From assembly GCA_903900265.1 (NCBI GenBank), contig CAIUMM010000099.1, positions 1 to 60,854 of the forward strand: a stretch of 60,854 bases of DNA. Reading direction: 5' to 3'. This DNA comes from an uncultured Pseudomonadota bacterium (lineage in GTDB: Bacteria > Myxococcota_A > UBA796 > SXON01). A program made the position numbers and the translations under genes. The notes beneath the pieces are model-generated. The model made no database searches. It was not told the DNA's origin and worked only from the letters and a program-made list of their open reading frames with translations. Shown here in pieces: positions 53,979-60,854 of the stretch (position 1 is its first letter; every line of letters begins with the position of its first letter).

Positions 53979-55568
53979 ATGTCGTTGCCGCTCTGTATTC
54001 TCCTCGCTTTGAGCAGCAAAGTTTCTTACGCAACCCCCGCCGCACGCCCCTCTGCGGCCTCGGAGGTGGAGCGCAGGAATGATGCTGCAGGCTCGTTGGG
54101 TCGCGTAACTCAGGCCGCGGCCGACGAGTTTCAGGTTCCGACCTCGCTTTTGCTCGCGCTGGCTTGGGAGGCGAGTCATTGGAACCCCGATGTGCGCTCG
54201 GAGTGGGGCGGCTACGGGCTGTTTGACCTACGCGAAGGCGCGCAAGACCCCGCGATCGAGCACGCCGCTGCGCTGCTGGAGGTCGATCCCAACCGCATCA
54301 TCGACGACTGGCGGCTTCAAGTTCGCGGCGCCGCCGCGATCCTCGCCGACCACGGGCGCCGCTCGAACAGCGGCGTGCTTCCGGATCGCGCCGATCCGAT
54401 GCGCTGGTGGGACGCGGTGCGAGCGTTTTCGGGGCGGGAAGAGCCGGTGCTGCAGGAGCAGTTCGCTCGGTACATCTTCGAGGTTTTGAACGCGGGCGTG
54501 TCCGCGGACACCCGCTGGGGCTCGATGACGCTCGCGCCGCAGACCATTGACCTCTCCGGGCGCACTTTTGAGGCGCCGCCGTGTGCGAGCGACTCCCCGC
54601 TCGCTGCCACCTACACCGCGGCTTCCTCCGAGAATTATTCGGACTACAGCCGCACCGGGGGCGACATCGACATGGTGGTGATCCACACCATGCAGGGCAG
54701 CTACTCGGGCTCCATCAGCTGGTTCCAGAACCCCAGCGCGCAAGCGAGCGCGCACTACATGGTGCGGTCGTCCGACGGTCAGATCACCCAGATGGTCAAG
54801 GAGGCCGACGTCGCTTGGCACGCCGGAAACTGGGACATCAACGTCCGCTCCGTCGGCATCGAGCACGAAGGGTACATCGACGACGCCTCTTGGTACACCG
54901 ACGCGATGTACCAGAAGTCCGCGGCGTTGACCGCGGACATCGCCGCACGACAGGGCATCCCGCTGGATCGCAGCCACATCATCGGCCACAACGAGGTGCC
55001 CGATCCGGACGGGAGCGGCTACGGTGGTTCCGGTGGTCATACGGATCCCGGGAACTATTGGGATTGGGACTACTATATGTCGCTGGTCGGCGGCGAGAGC
55101 GGGGTGGGCGGCGGCCAGATCATCGGCGCGGTGCGTGACTCCGACATCTACAACGGGGCCAGCCTCGTCGGCGCTACCGTTTGGATCGACGAGACGGGCG
55201 ACACCACGACCGTCGCGGCCGATGGCTATTACCGCTTCGACGATCTGCCGTTCGGCAGCTACACGATGCACGCCTCTTATCCGGGCTATGCAGAGGGAAC
55301 CTGCGCAAAAACCACATCCTCGTCGCAGGACTGGTGCTCGATCGCGCTGTACCCGGACGACGGCGCGGACGACACCGGGGCCATCGTAGACTCTGGCTCG
55401 GACTCAGGCCCGGACGTGCGTCCGCCCCCCGACGCGATCGGCGAGGCGGTGCTGGCCGGAGAGGTGCCCATGGGGTGTGGTTGTGCGACCGCGCCGAGCT
55501 CAGGTGCCGCGGTAGGCGGCCTGCTCCTCGGGTTGGGATTGGTGGTGTCCCGGCGGCGCGCCTCGTGA
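53979..55568 (+). CDS. N-acetylmuramoyl-L-alanine amidase (PGRP-type) with MYXO-CTERM-like tail
   Basis: A 529-residue protein from the ATG at 53979 (signal MSLPLCILLALSSKVSYA). The N-terminal ~170 residues resemble a lysozyme-like/transglycosylase domain (VPTSLLLALAWEASHWNP). The amidase_2 domain has MVVIHTMQGS, DVAWHAGNW and IIGHNEVPDP with GGHTDPGNYW, giving the zinc His residues. A CarboxypepD_reg-like beta domain (AVRDSDIYNGASLVGATV, then YYRFDDLPFGSY) follows, and the C-terminus is MGCGC, a helix VGGLLLGLGLVV and SRRR, a MYXO-CTERM-like tail. It would act on the cell wall while tethered at the surface. It is first in an overlapping run with folE and an ABC pair. Confidence 0.85.
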   Translation: MSLPLCILLALSSKVSYATPAARPSAASEVERRNDAAGSLGRVTQAAADEFQVPTSLLLALAWEASHWNPDVRSEWGGYGLFDLREGAQDPAIEHAAALLEVDPNRIIDDWRLQVRGAAAILADHGRRSNSGVLPDRADPMRWWDAVRAFSGREEPVLQEQFARYIFEVLNAGVSADTRWGSMTLAPQTIDLSGRTFEAPPCASDSPLAATYTAASSENYSDYSRTGGDIDMVVIHTMQGSYSGSISWFQNPSAQASAHYMVRSSDGQITQMVKEADVAWHAGNWDINVRSVGIEHEGYIDDASWYTDAMYQKSAALTADIAARQGIPLDRSHIIGHNEVPDPDGSGYGGSGGHTDPGNYWDWDYYMSLVGGESGVGGGQIIGAVRDSDIYNGASLVGATVWIDETGDTTTVAADGYYRFDDLPFGSYTMHASYPGYAEGTCAKTTSSSQDWCSIALYPDDGADDTGAIVDSGSDSGPDVRPPPDAIGEAVLAGEVPMGCGCATAPSSGAAVGGLLLGLGLVVSRRRAS

Positions 55569-56104
55569 GTCCGCGGTCCGGTGCATCCTTCGCCGACGGT
55601 GATGTGGAGCGCATTCAGACGGTGCTAGACGGCCTCGGCTACGGCCGGGACCCTGAGGGGGACGGCACGGCCGCTCGTTGGTTGGAGGTGCTTCGGGACT
55701 ACGCGCCGCGAGGGGAGGGGCCGGAGATCAAGGCGCTCTACACGCAGTCTTGCGGGCCGGTGATCGTGCGCGCACTGCCCTTCCATTCGTTGTGCGTGCA
55801 TCACCTCTTGCCGTTTTTTGGGACCGCAGACATCGGGTTCGTCCCCCGCGGGCGCTTGGTAGGCATTGGCTCCATCCCGAAGGTGCTGACGCACTTTGCA
55901 CGCCAGCCGCAGCTGCAGGAGCGACTCGGGGAGCAGATCGCGCAGCATCTTGCGGCGGCGTTGGAGGCGCCGGTCGCGGTCCGCCTGCGCGCGCGTCATA
56001 TGTGCATGGAGATGCGCGGCGCGGCGATCTCCGGCGAGGTGGAGACGCTCTCGTTTGCGGGGCCGGACCCCGAGTCGGTGATGGGGCTGCTGGGCCCGGC
56101 ATGA
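55565..56104 (+). CDS. folE: GTP cyclohydrolase I
   Basis: A 179-residue protein starting at GTG 55565, which overlaps the amidase stop. Zinc ligands are Cys77 and His80 in FHSLCVHHLLPFFG and Cys147 in ARHMCMEMRG. GIGSIPKVL and FARQPQLQERLGEQIA are the other family stretches. It converts GTP to dihydroneopterin triphosphate for folate and related pteridines. The stop overlaps the ABC ATPase start by 4 bp, so the run is coupled. It is short but within family range. Confidence 0.93.
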   Translation: MSPRSGASFADGDVERIQTVLDGLGYGRDPEGDGTAARWLEVLRDYAPRGEGPEIKALYTQSCGPVIVRALPFHSLCVHHLLPFFGTADIGFVPRGRLVGIGSIPKVLTHFARQPQLQERLGEQIAQHLAAALEAPVAVRLRARHMCMEMRGAAISGEVETLSFAGPDPESVMGLLGPA

Positions 56105-56820
56105 TGGGTCCTACCCCCGCGCGCGCTGCGGTTGCACCGGCGATTCGCATCTCCGGTCTCGGCTACGCGCCCGGCGGCAACGCGATCCTCGACGGGTTCG
56201 ACCTTGAGCTTGCGCGTGGAGGCACCACGGCGTTCGTTGGCGCCTCTGGATGCGGAAAAAGCACGCTGCTGCGCTTGATCGCCGGGCTACGTACGCCTAC
56301 GGCGGGGCAGGTGGTCGGGACTCCTGAACGGCGCGCCTACGTTTTTCAAGACCACGCTCTGCTGCCTTGGCTGACGCTCGCCCAGAACGTGATGCTGCCC
56401 GGTCGATACCGCGCGGGTACGGCGGCCAATCCAGCGCCGATCCTCGCGCGTCTGGGGCTCACCGAGCACGCCCAGAAGCTGCCGCACGCATTGTCCGGCG
56501 GGCAGCGGATGCGCGGCAGCATCGCCCGTGCGCTCTACGCTGCGCCGGAGATTGTCTTCCTGGACGAAGCCTTCTCGGCGCTCGATGGCATCACCCGCGC
56601 CGCGGTGCAGGCTGATTTTCAGCAGGTCGCGGCGGCGGAGGGCTGGACGGTGCTGATGGTCACGCACGATCTGCTTGAAGCCACGACGATGGCGGATCGC
56701 GTGGTCGCGCTGCGCGGACCTCCGCTGCGCGTGGTGTACGACGTGCAGCGCGCTCCCGCTTCTCACTTTGAAGCTGGACTTCCTGCAGCGTTGACCGCGG
56801 CGCTTGGAGCGGCGCGATGA
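56101..56820 (+). CDS. ABC transporter ATPase (NitT/TauT/thiamine-precursor type)
   Basis: A 239-residue ATPase: Walker A VGASGCGKST, the Q-loop region VFQDHALLPWLTLAQNVML, signature LSGGQRMRGSIARAL, Walker B IVFLDEAFSALD and MVTHD. The sequence style matches ATPases of the nitrate, taurine and hydroxymethylpyrimidine family. It pairs with the permease that starts inside its end (ATGA-type overlap). The substrate is unknown, since the binding protein is not next to it. Confidence 0.85.
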   Translation: MMGPTPARAAVAPAIRISGLGYAPGGNAILDGFDLELARGGTTAFVGASGCGKSTLLRLIAGLRTPTAGQVVGTPERRAYVFQDHALLPWLTLAQNVMLPGRYRAGTAANPAPILARLGLTEHAQKLPHALSGGQRMRGSIARALYAAPEIVFLDEAFSALDGITRAAVQADFQQVAAAEGWTVLMVTHDLLEATTMADRVVALRGPPLRVVYDVQRAPASHFEAGLPAALTAALGAAR

Positions 56821-57563
56821 GGCGCTTTGGGCCATCGCTGGCGGGCGTGCTGCTGGCCGCGCTGGTGTGGACGTTGGCTGCGAAGGCGGCTGGGCCGCTG
56901 TTGCTGCCTTCGCCGATGGCGGTGTTGGGCTCGTTGTGGCAGGATCAGAGCCGTTTGTTCGTCGCTGCGCAACAGACCACGCTCGCGGCGCTCGCGGGGC
57001 TCGGCATCGCGGCGCTCGTTGGACTGGCCACCGCCACCGCGTCGTTTTCGTCCCGGACGGTAGGCGCGCTGCTGTCGCCTTGGCTGCTGGCGCTGCAGGT
57101 GGTCCCGATCGTCGCGATCGCGCCGCTCTTAGTGGTGTGGCTGGGCTACGGCTTGCCGGTCGCGATGACGACGGCGTTTATTGCCAGCGTTTTCCCGGTG
57201 CACGCCGCCGGCCGCTCGGGGCTGCTCGCGGCGTCCCAAGACCAGGTTGACCTGCTCCGGCTGTACGGCGCGTCGTCGCTGCAGATCCTTGTGCAGCTGC
57301 GCTTGCGCCTCGCGCTGCCCGGCTTGTTCGCGGGCTTTCGCGTAGCCGCGGGCCTTGCGGTGATCGGCGCGATCATCGGCGAGTTCGTAGGCTCAAATGG
57401 CGTCCCGCCTACGTTGGGGCAGCTTGTGGTCTACTCCGCGCGCTCGGCGCGCACCGACCTGTGCTTCGCAGCGATCGTGTGCGCCGGATTGCTCGCGGCC
57501 TCCCTGCAAGCCGCCATCACCGCGATGGAGCGGGTGATGATCGGCCGCTGGTACGGCAGGTAG
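56817..57563 (+). CDS. ABC transporter permease (NitT/TauT type)
   Basis: A 248-residue membrane protein with about six hydrophobic segments and the EAA-loop pattern LLRLYGASSLQILVQLRLRL, typical of BPD permeases of the SsuC/NitT type. It starts within the last codons of the ATPase gene. A substrate-binding lipoprotein should complete the system, but none is present here. Its stop lies 3 bp from the convergent ribonuclease gene stop. Confidence 0.87.
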   Translation: MRRFGPSLAGVLLAALVWTLAAKAAGPLLLPSPMAVLGSLWQDQSRLFVAAQQTTLAALAGLGIAALVGLATATASFSSRTVGALLSPWLLALQVVPIVAIAPLLVVWLGYGLPVAMTTAFIASVFPVHAAGRSGLLAASQDQVDLLRLYGASSLQILVQLRLRLALPGLFAGFRVAAGLAVIGAIIGEFVGSNGVPPTLGQLVVYSARSARTDLCFAAIVCAGLLAASLQAAITAMERVMIGRWYGR

Positions 57564-57565
57564 CG

Positions 57566-59116
57566 CTACTTCGAGTAGACTTCGTACTTCTCGGGGTGCA
57601 TGTGGAGCAGCGCCCGAACGACGATGCGGCGCTGCAATCGAGCTTCTACCGCCTCGAACACCGTGAACTCCTCACCGTAGAGCATGTCGGCCACGGAGGG
57701 GTGTACGTTCACGTAAAGGGTCTGAGCTGCGAGCGACCGCGTGGACTCGCGTTGCAGCTCGCGGAACACCTCGTAGCAGATCGTCTGACGCGATCGCACA
57801 TTACCGCGGCCTTCGCACACCGGGCAGGGCTCGGAGAGGTAGCGGACGAGGTCTTCTTGCACGCGCTTGCGCGTCATCTGCACAAGGCCAAGCTCGGAGA
57901 TCTTCAGGACGTTGGTACGAGCGCGGTCCTTCTTGAGCTCTTCCTCGAGGGTGCGGTACACCTTCTCGCGGTTCTGCTCCTTGTCCATGTCGATGAGATC
58001 CATGATGATGATCCCGCCGATGTTGCGCAGCCGGAGCTGGTAGCAGATCTCTTTGGCCGCCTCAAGGTTTACGCGAAGGGTGGTGTCCTCGAGGCTGGCG
58101 TTGCCGACAAACTTGCCCGAGTTGACGTCGATCGCGGTCAGCGCCTCGGTCTGGTCGATGACGAGGTAGCCGCCGCTCTTCAGCCACACGCGACGCGAGC
58201 TGGCGCGGGTGATTTCGCTCTCGACGCCGAAGTTGTCGAACATCGGCTCGTTGCCCCGGTACAGATGCACCTTCTCCTTCAGCTCGGGGCTGAACTCCTG
58301 CATGAACTCGTTGACCTCTTCGAAGAGCTTGGGATTGTCCACGACCATGCGGTCGACGTCGTCATGGAACGCGTCGCGCACGATGCGCAGCACCAGCCCG
58401 TGGTCGAGGTGCAGCGGGGCAGGGGCCTTCTTCGAGGTGGCGGCGGCCTGGATCTTCTCCCAGGTCGCGACCAGATAGTTCATGTCTTGCTTGAGGGTTG
58501 CATTGGTCTGGCTCGCGCAGACCGTACGGACGATGAAGCCCGCGCCCTTCGGCCGGTTCTTGTCCACGAATTCACGAAGACGACGGCGTTCGCGGTCGCG
58601 GTCGATGCGACGCGAGATGCCGACATGATCGACCGTCGGCATGAACACGAGGTAGCGTCCGGGAAGGGTGATGTGGGTGGTCACCCGCGCCCCCTTGGTG
58701 CCGATCGGGTCCTTCGCGACCTGTACGACGATCTCCTGACCTTCGGTCAGGAGATCTTGAATCGCCGGCTGGCCCGGACGCGGCGCGCCGCGCGGAGGGC
58801 CCTCTTCGGCGACGGTCGCGTCCTCGTCGAGGCCGCGATCATCGTCTTCATCCTCGTCGTCGTGGTCGTGCGACTTGCCGTCGAGGAACTGGGGGTAGAT
58901 GTCCCCGACGTAGAGGAAAGCGGCGCGCTCCATGCCAATATCGACGAAGGCAGCCTGCATGCCGGGGAGCACGCGGACGACCTTTCCGAGGTAGACATTT
59001 CCGACGTAACCGCGGTCTACACCGCGATCGATGTGCAGCTCCGAGAGCTGCTGGTTTTCCATCAGCGCGACGCGGGTTTCCTTGCCGGTGGAATTGACGA
59101 GAATTTCGGTGCCCAA
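57566..59116 (-). CDS. rng: Ribonuclease G/E family endoribonuclease
   Basis: A 516-residue protein starting at TTG 59116 (GGAG 6 nt upstream). An S1 domain (GYVGNVYLGKVVRVLPGMQA) is interrupted by a very acidic insertion (HDHDDEDEDDDRGLDEDA), and the catalytic part has LTAIDVNSGKF and IIIMDLIDMD with the metal Asps plus the zinc-link CPVCEGRG. Family members process 5S/16S rRNA and degrade mRNA. The length without a long C-terminal scaffold fits RNase G more than RNase E. The long leader upstream is noted separately. Confidence 0.88.
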   Translation of the reverse strand: MGTEILVNSTGKETRVALMENQQLSELHIDRGVDRGYVGNVYLGKVVRVLPGMQAAFVDIGMERAAFLYVGDIYPQFLDGKSHDHDDEDEDDDRGLDEDATVAEEGPPRGAPRPGQPAIQDLLTEGQEIVVQVAKDPIGTKGARVTTHITLPGRYLVFMPTVDHVGISRRIDRDRERRRLREFVDKNRPKGAGFIVRTVCASQTNATLKQDMNYLVATWEKIQAAATSKKAPAPLHLDHGLVLRIVRDAFHDDVDRMVVDNPKLFEEVNEFMQEFSPELKEKVHLYRGNEPMFDNFGVESEITRASSRRVWLKSGGYLVIDQTEALTAIDVNSGKFVGNASLEDTTLRVNLEAAKEICYQLRLRNIGGIIIMDLIDMDKEQNREKVYRTLEEELKKDRARTNVLKISELGLVQMTRKRVQEDLVRYLSEPCPVCEGRGNVRSRQTICYEVFRELQRESTRSLAAQTLYVNVHPSVADMLYGEEFTVFEAVEARLQRRIVVRALLHMHPEKYEVYSK

Positions 59117-59598
59117 GGGGTACTCCAGGCGACCACCGCGGACGTATTCAAAGCAGACCCACCACCCGACACGGATGGCGCTACAACAGGGGTTCCCGAT
59201 TTCGCAGCCACCGGCACAAATCTCGCGTGCTTCCAGCGAGCGCCACCCGTTTCAGGGCGACGATGCTCGGCATTGAGTGGCGGTTGGGGGGCGAAGGGAA
59301 GGACCACGAGGGGGACGGCTCCGAAGCGACGACCGCAAACTGCGGCGGACACGGTGGCCAGAGGTTTAGAGGAAGTTTCAGAGAGAGATGCGAGAGGAAG
59401 AAAGCAATCAGAGAAGCAGAAACGAAAAAACGGAGAAAGCGTAGATGCAGAAAGGGGGGTGACAGATTTGCCACCTGCACGTCAAACGTCGCACGGCAGA
59501 CGGTCCGCGTCAATGGTGTGGCTCCGGCTTCCCACCGTGGCCGCGTCTCCTGCGGCGGGATCGCGCGCCAGCATGCTCCACTCAGGATAACGTGCGCC
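59117..59598. other. 482-bp intergenic region with purine/pyrimidine-biased stretch upstream of rng
   Basis: The divergent gap between rng and the sulfotransferase gene. Bases 59345-59465 are lower in GC and strongly purine-rich on the plus strand (for example agagagagatgcgagaggaag), so the rng transcript would carry a long pyrimidine-rich leader. No ORF with coding signs is seen on either strand here. RNase E of E. coli controls its own mRNA through a long leader, and a like role is possible. Confidence 0.6.
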
Positions 59599-60711
59599 AT
59601 GCTCGCTCGACTTCGTCTCGTTCAAGGCATCGTCAACCGCACGTTCGGGTTTTCTCCCCGCCCGTTCGTCATGTTCTTTCTTTTGGGCGTCCATGGTGCG
59701 TTTAGCGCCGTCTCGCGGGCGTTGGACAACCTCGTTCATCCCAATTGGCCTTCGACGAAGCTCGGATCTCCGGTTTTCATTGTTGGAAATCCACGTTCGG
59801 GGACGACGTTTCTGCATCGGTTCATGGTGGAGCAGCGCCTTGGCGTGGGGTTCCAGCTGTGGCAGTTGCTGTTCCCCTACTTGACGGCCCGTTTTTTCAT
59901 TCGTCCTTTCGTGCCGCTTCTGGAGCTCGTATCGCCTGCGCGCTTTCATGCGTCGAAGGCCCATCCGACCTCGATGTCCTCGGTAGAGACCGACGACGTG
60001 TTGTCTTTTTTTCGCTTCGTCGACGGGTTGTTCCTCTACGGGTACTTCCTCGCGTGGGACGAGTACGACTGGATGCCCGAGCTGGAGGTACAGCTCGGAC
60101 AGAACGCCAAGCGCGATTTTGACTGGCTGCGCGACTGCTTGAAGAAGAACCTCATGTGGTACGGCCGGCAGGCTGGAAAGGCGCAAGCTGAGCGCAACAT
60201 CGCCAAGTTGTTCAGCATGGCGTTGCGCCCGCAGGCCGCGCTCGCGGCGTTCCCGGACGGCAAGTTCTTGTACATGGTGCGGGATCCGGTGAACGTGATC
60301 CCGAGCGGGATGTCGCTGCTCACCGGCGTGCTGAAGAAGGCGCTCCCCTGGGACAGCGCGACGGACGCCTCCCGTGCGCGCTATTTGGAGCGTATCTATC
60401 AGGGCAGCCTGCAGCTGTATTCCCGCTTCCATGCAGCGTATGTGGCTGGGGAGATGCCGCCCGAGCGGGTGTACATCGTGCGCTATCATCGCTTGATGGC
60501 CGAGTTTGACGTGGTGATGCGCGAGATCTGCACGTTCATCGGTCAACCGCTCACGCCCGAGCTCGAGGCGCTGATCGACGCCACCGCCAAGAGCCAGCGC
60601 GCGCGGAAGTCGGAGCACGACTACGACCTCACTGAATACGGGTTGACCAAAGAGCGGATTCAGAAGGATTTTGCGTTCGTGTACGACACCTTCGACGTCC
60701 CGCGCACGTAG
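59599..60711 (+). CDS. Sulfotransferase-family protein
   Basis: A 370-residue protein starting at ATG 59599 (AGGA upstream). The 5'-phosphosulfate-binding loop is IVGNPRSGTTFLHRF near residues 60-74 and the 3'-phosphate site is in LYMVRDPVNVIPSG. An N-terminal stretch FVMFFLLGVHGAFSAV is hydrophobic and may touch the membrane. It would move sulfate from PAPS to a carbohydrate, lipid or natural product. It is alone in direction before the partial gene at the edge. Confidence 0.83.
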   Translation: MLARLRLVQGIVNRTFGFSPRPFVMFFLLGVHGAFSAVSRALDNLVHPNWPSTKLGSPVFIVGNPRSGTTFLHRFMVEQRLGVGFQLWQLLFPYLTARFFIRPFVPLLELVSPARFHASKAHPTSMSSVETDDVLSFFRFVDGLFLYGYFLAWDEYDWMPELEVQLGQNAKRDFDWLRDCLKKNLMWYGRQAGKAQAERNIAKLFSMALRPQAALAAFPDGKFLYMVRDPVNVIPSGMSLLTGVLKKALPWDSATDASRARYLERIYQGSLQLYSRFHAAYVAGEMPPERVYIVRYHRLMAEFDVVMREICTFIGQPLTPELEALIDATAKSQRARKSEHDYDLTEYGLTKERIQKDFAFVYDTFDVPRT

Positions 60712-60791
60712 GCACTGGAGTCCGCTCGCGCGCGACGGATTTCGCGTGAAACGGGGTGGGAAGCCCTGCCTCGGCGCGCTAAGCGCCCGCC

Positions 60792-60854
60792 ATGTACGAG
60801 TTCGACCCCACCCGAATCGCCAAGGCCCAAGCGCTCGCTTCCGAAGGCATCGCC
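60792..60854 (+). CDS. Partial gene start, possibly lysine--tRNA ligase
   Basis: Only 21 codons are visible, MYEFDPTRIAKAQALASEGI plus one. The pattern R-x-x-K-x-x-x-L-x-x-x-G-I is like the start of LysRS (RxxKLxxLRxxGxxPYP), but the text ends just before the diagnostic part, so the name is a guess. Confidence 0.35.
   Translation, partial: MYEFDPTRIAKAQALASEGIA

Overview
The window is about 61 kb of GC-rich, gene-dense bacterial chromosome, mostly in short overlapping operons. It suggests a member of the Myxococcota or a close deltaproteobacterial relative. The support is two proteins with MYXO-CTERM-like tails (Gly-Cys-Gly-Cys or Cys-Gly-Cys, a hydrophobic helix, then an Arg cluster), a MopE-like multi-repeat metal-binding lipoprotein, a Ser/Thr kinase with a large C-terminal extension, a NACHT-WD40 protein and several leucine-rich-repeat proteins. 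No rRNA, tRNA, CRISPR array or insertion sequence was seen. Homology is from reading motifs only; no database search was possible.

Region 1 (1-16.6 kb) is accessory DNA. A minus-strand operon runs from an EEP-family phosphohydrolase to an acid-ceramidase-like Ntn hydrolase to a very large protein with a zinc ribbon, a HEPN-like domain, a NACHT P-loop NTPase and at least 13 near-identical WD40 repeats; this last protein runs off the left edge. Divergent from it are a MoxR AAA+ ATPase and its HExxH/VWA partner, followed by three leucine-rich-repeat proteins and a 980-residue C-terminally membrane-anchored protein of unknown function. Known bacterial conflict and signalling systems use similar parts (HEPN, STAND NTPase, WD40, MoxR-VWA), so this block is the best candidate for an undescribed system.

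Region 2 (16.7-29.4 kb) mixes metabolism and envelope genes: gdhA, a CapA-like lipoprotein, a YARHG lipoprotein, an M15 peptidase, a sirtuin, a phytoene-desaturase-like flavoprotein, a C-terminally truncated WS/DGAT acyltransferase, an isolated secretin-TPR-lipoprotein set of Tad type, enolase and a Ser/Thr/Asp-rich lipoprotein. The truncated acyltransferase and the secretin set meet tail to tail at about 24.7 kb, which looks like an old rearrangement joint.

Region 3 (29.5-37.3 kb) has two B12-binding-type radical SAM proteins, a methyltransferase, a HAD phosphatase, a CHAP/NlpC-like protein without a signal peptide and the MopE-like lipoprotein. Between the methyltransferase and the CHAP protein sits a very small transcription unit: promoter, strong Shine-Dalgarno, a 15-codon Pro/Arg/Lys-rich ORF and a strong intrinsic terminator.

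Region 4 (37.3-60.9 kb) is mostly core: ftsE-ftsX-envC-like, nadD, a DUF429 protein, an aldehyde dehydrogenase, a Ser/Thr kinase, an alpha/beta hydrolase, fbp, sppA, a mini MYXO-CTERM protein directly coupled to an M50B-type membrane protease, a deoxyinosine/uracil glycosylase, gcvP, a cell-wall amidase, folE with an ABC transporter pair, an RNase G/E with a pyrimidine-rich leader, a sulfotransferase, and the first codons of a possible lysine--tRNA ligase.
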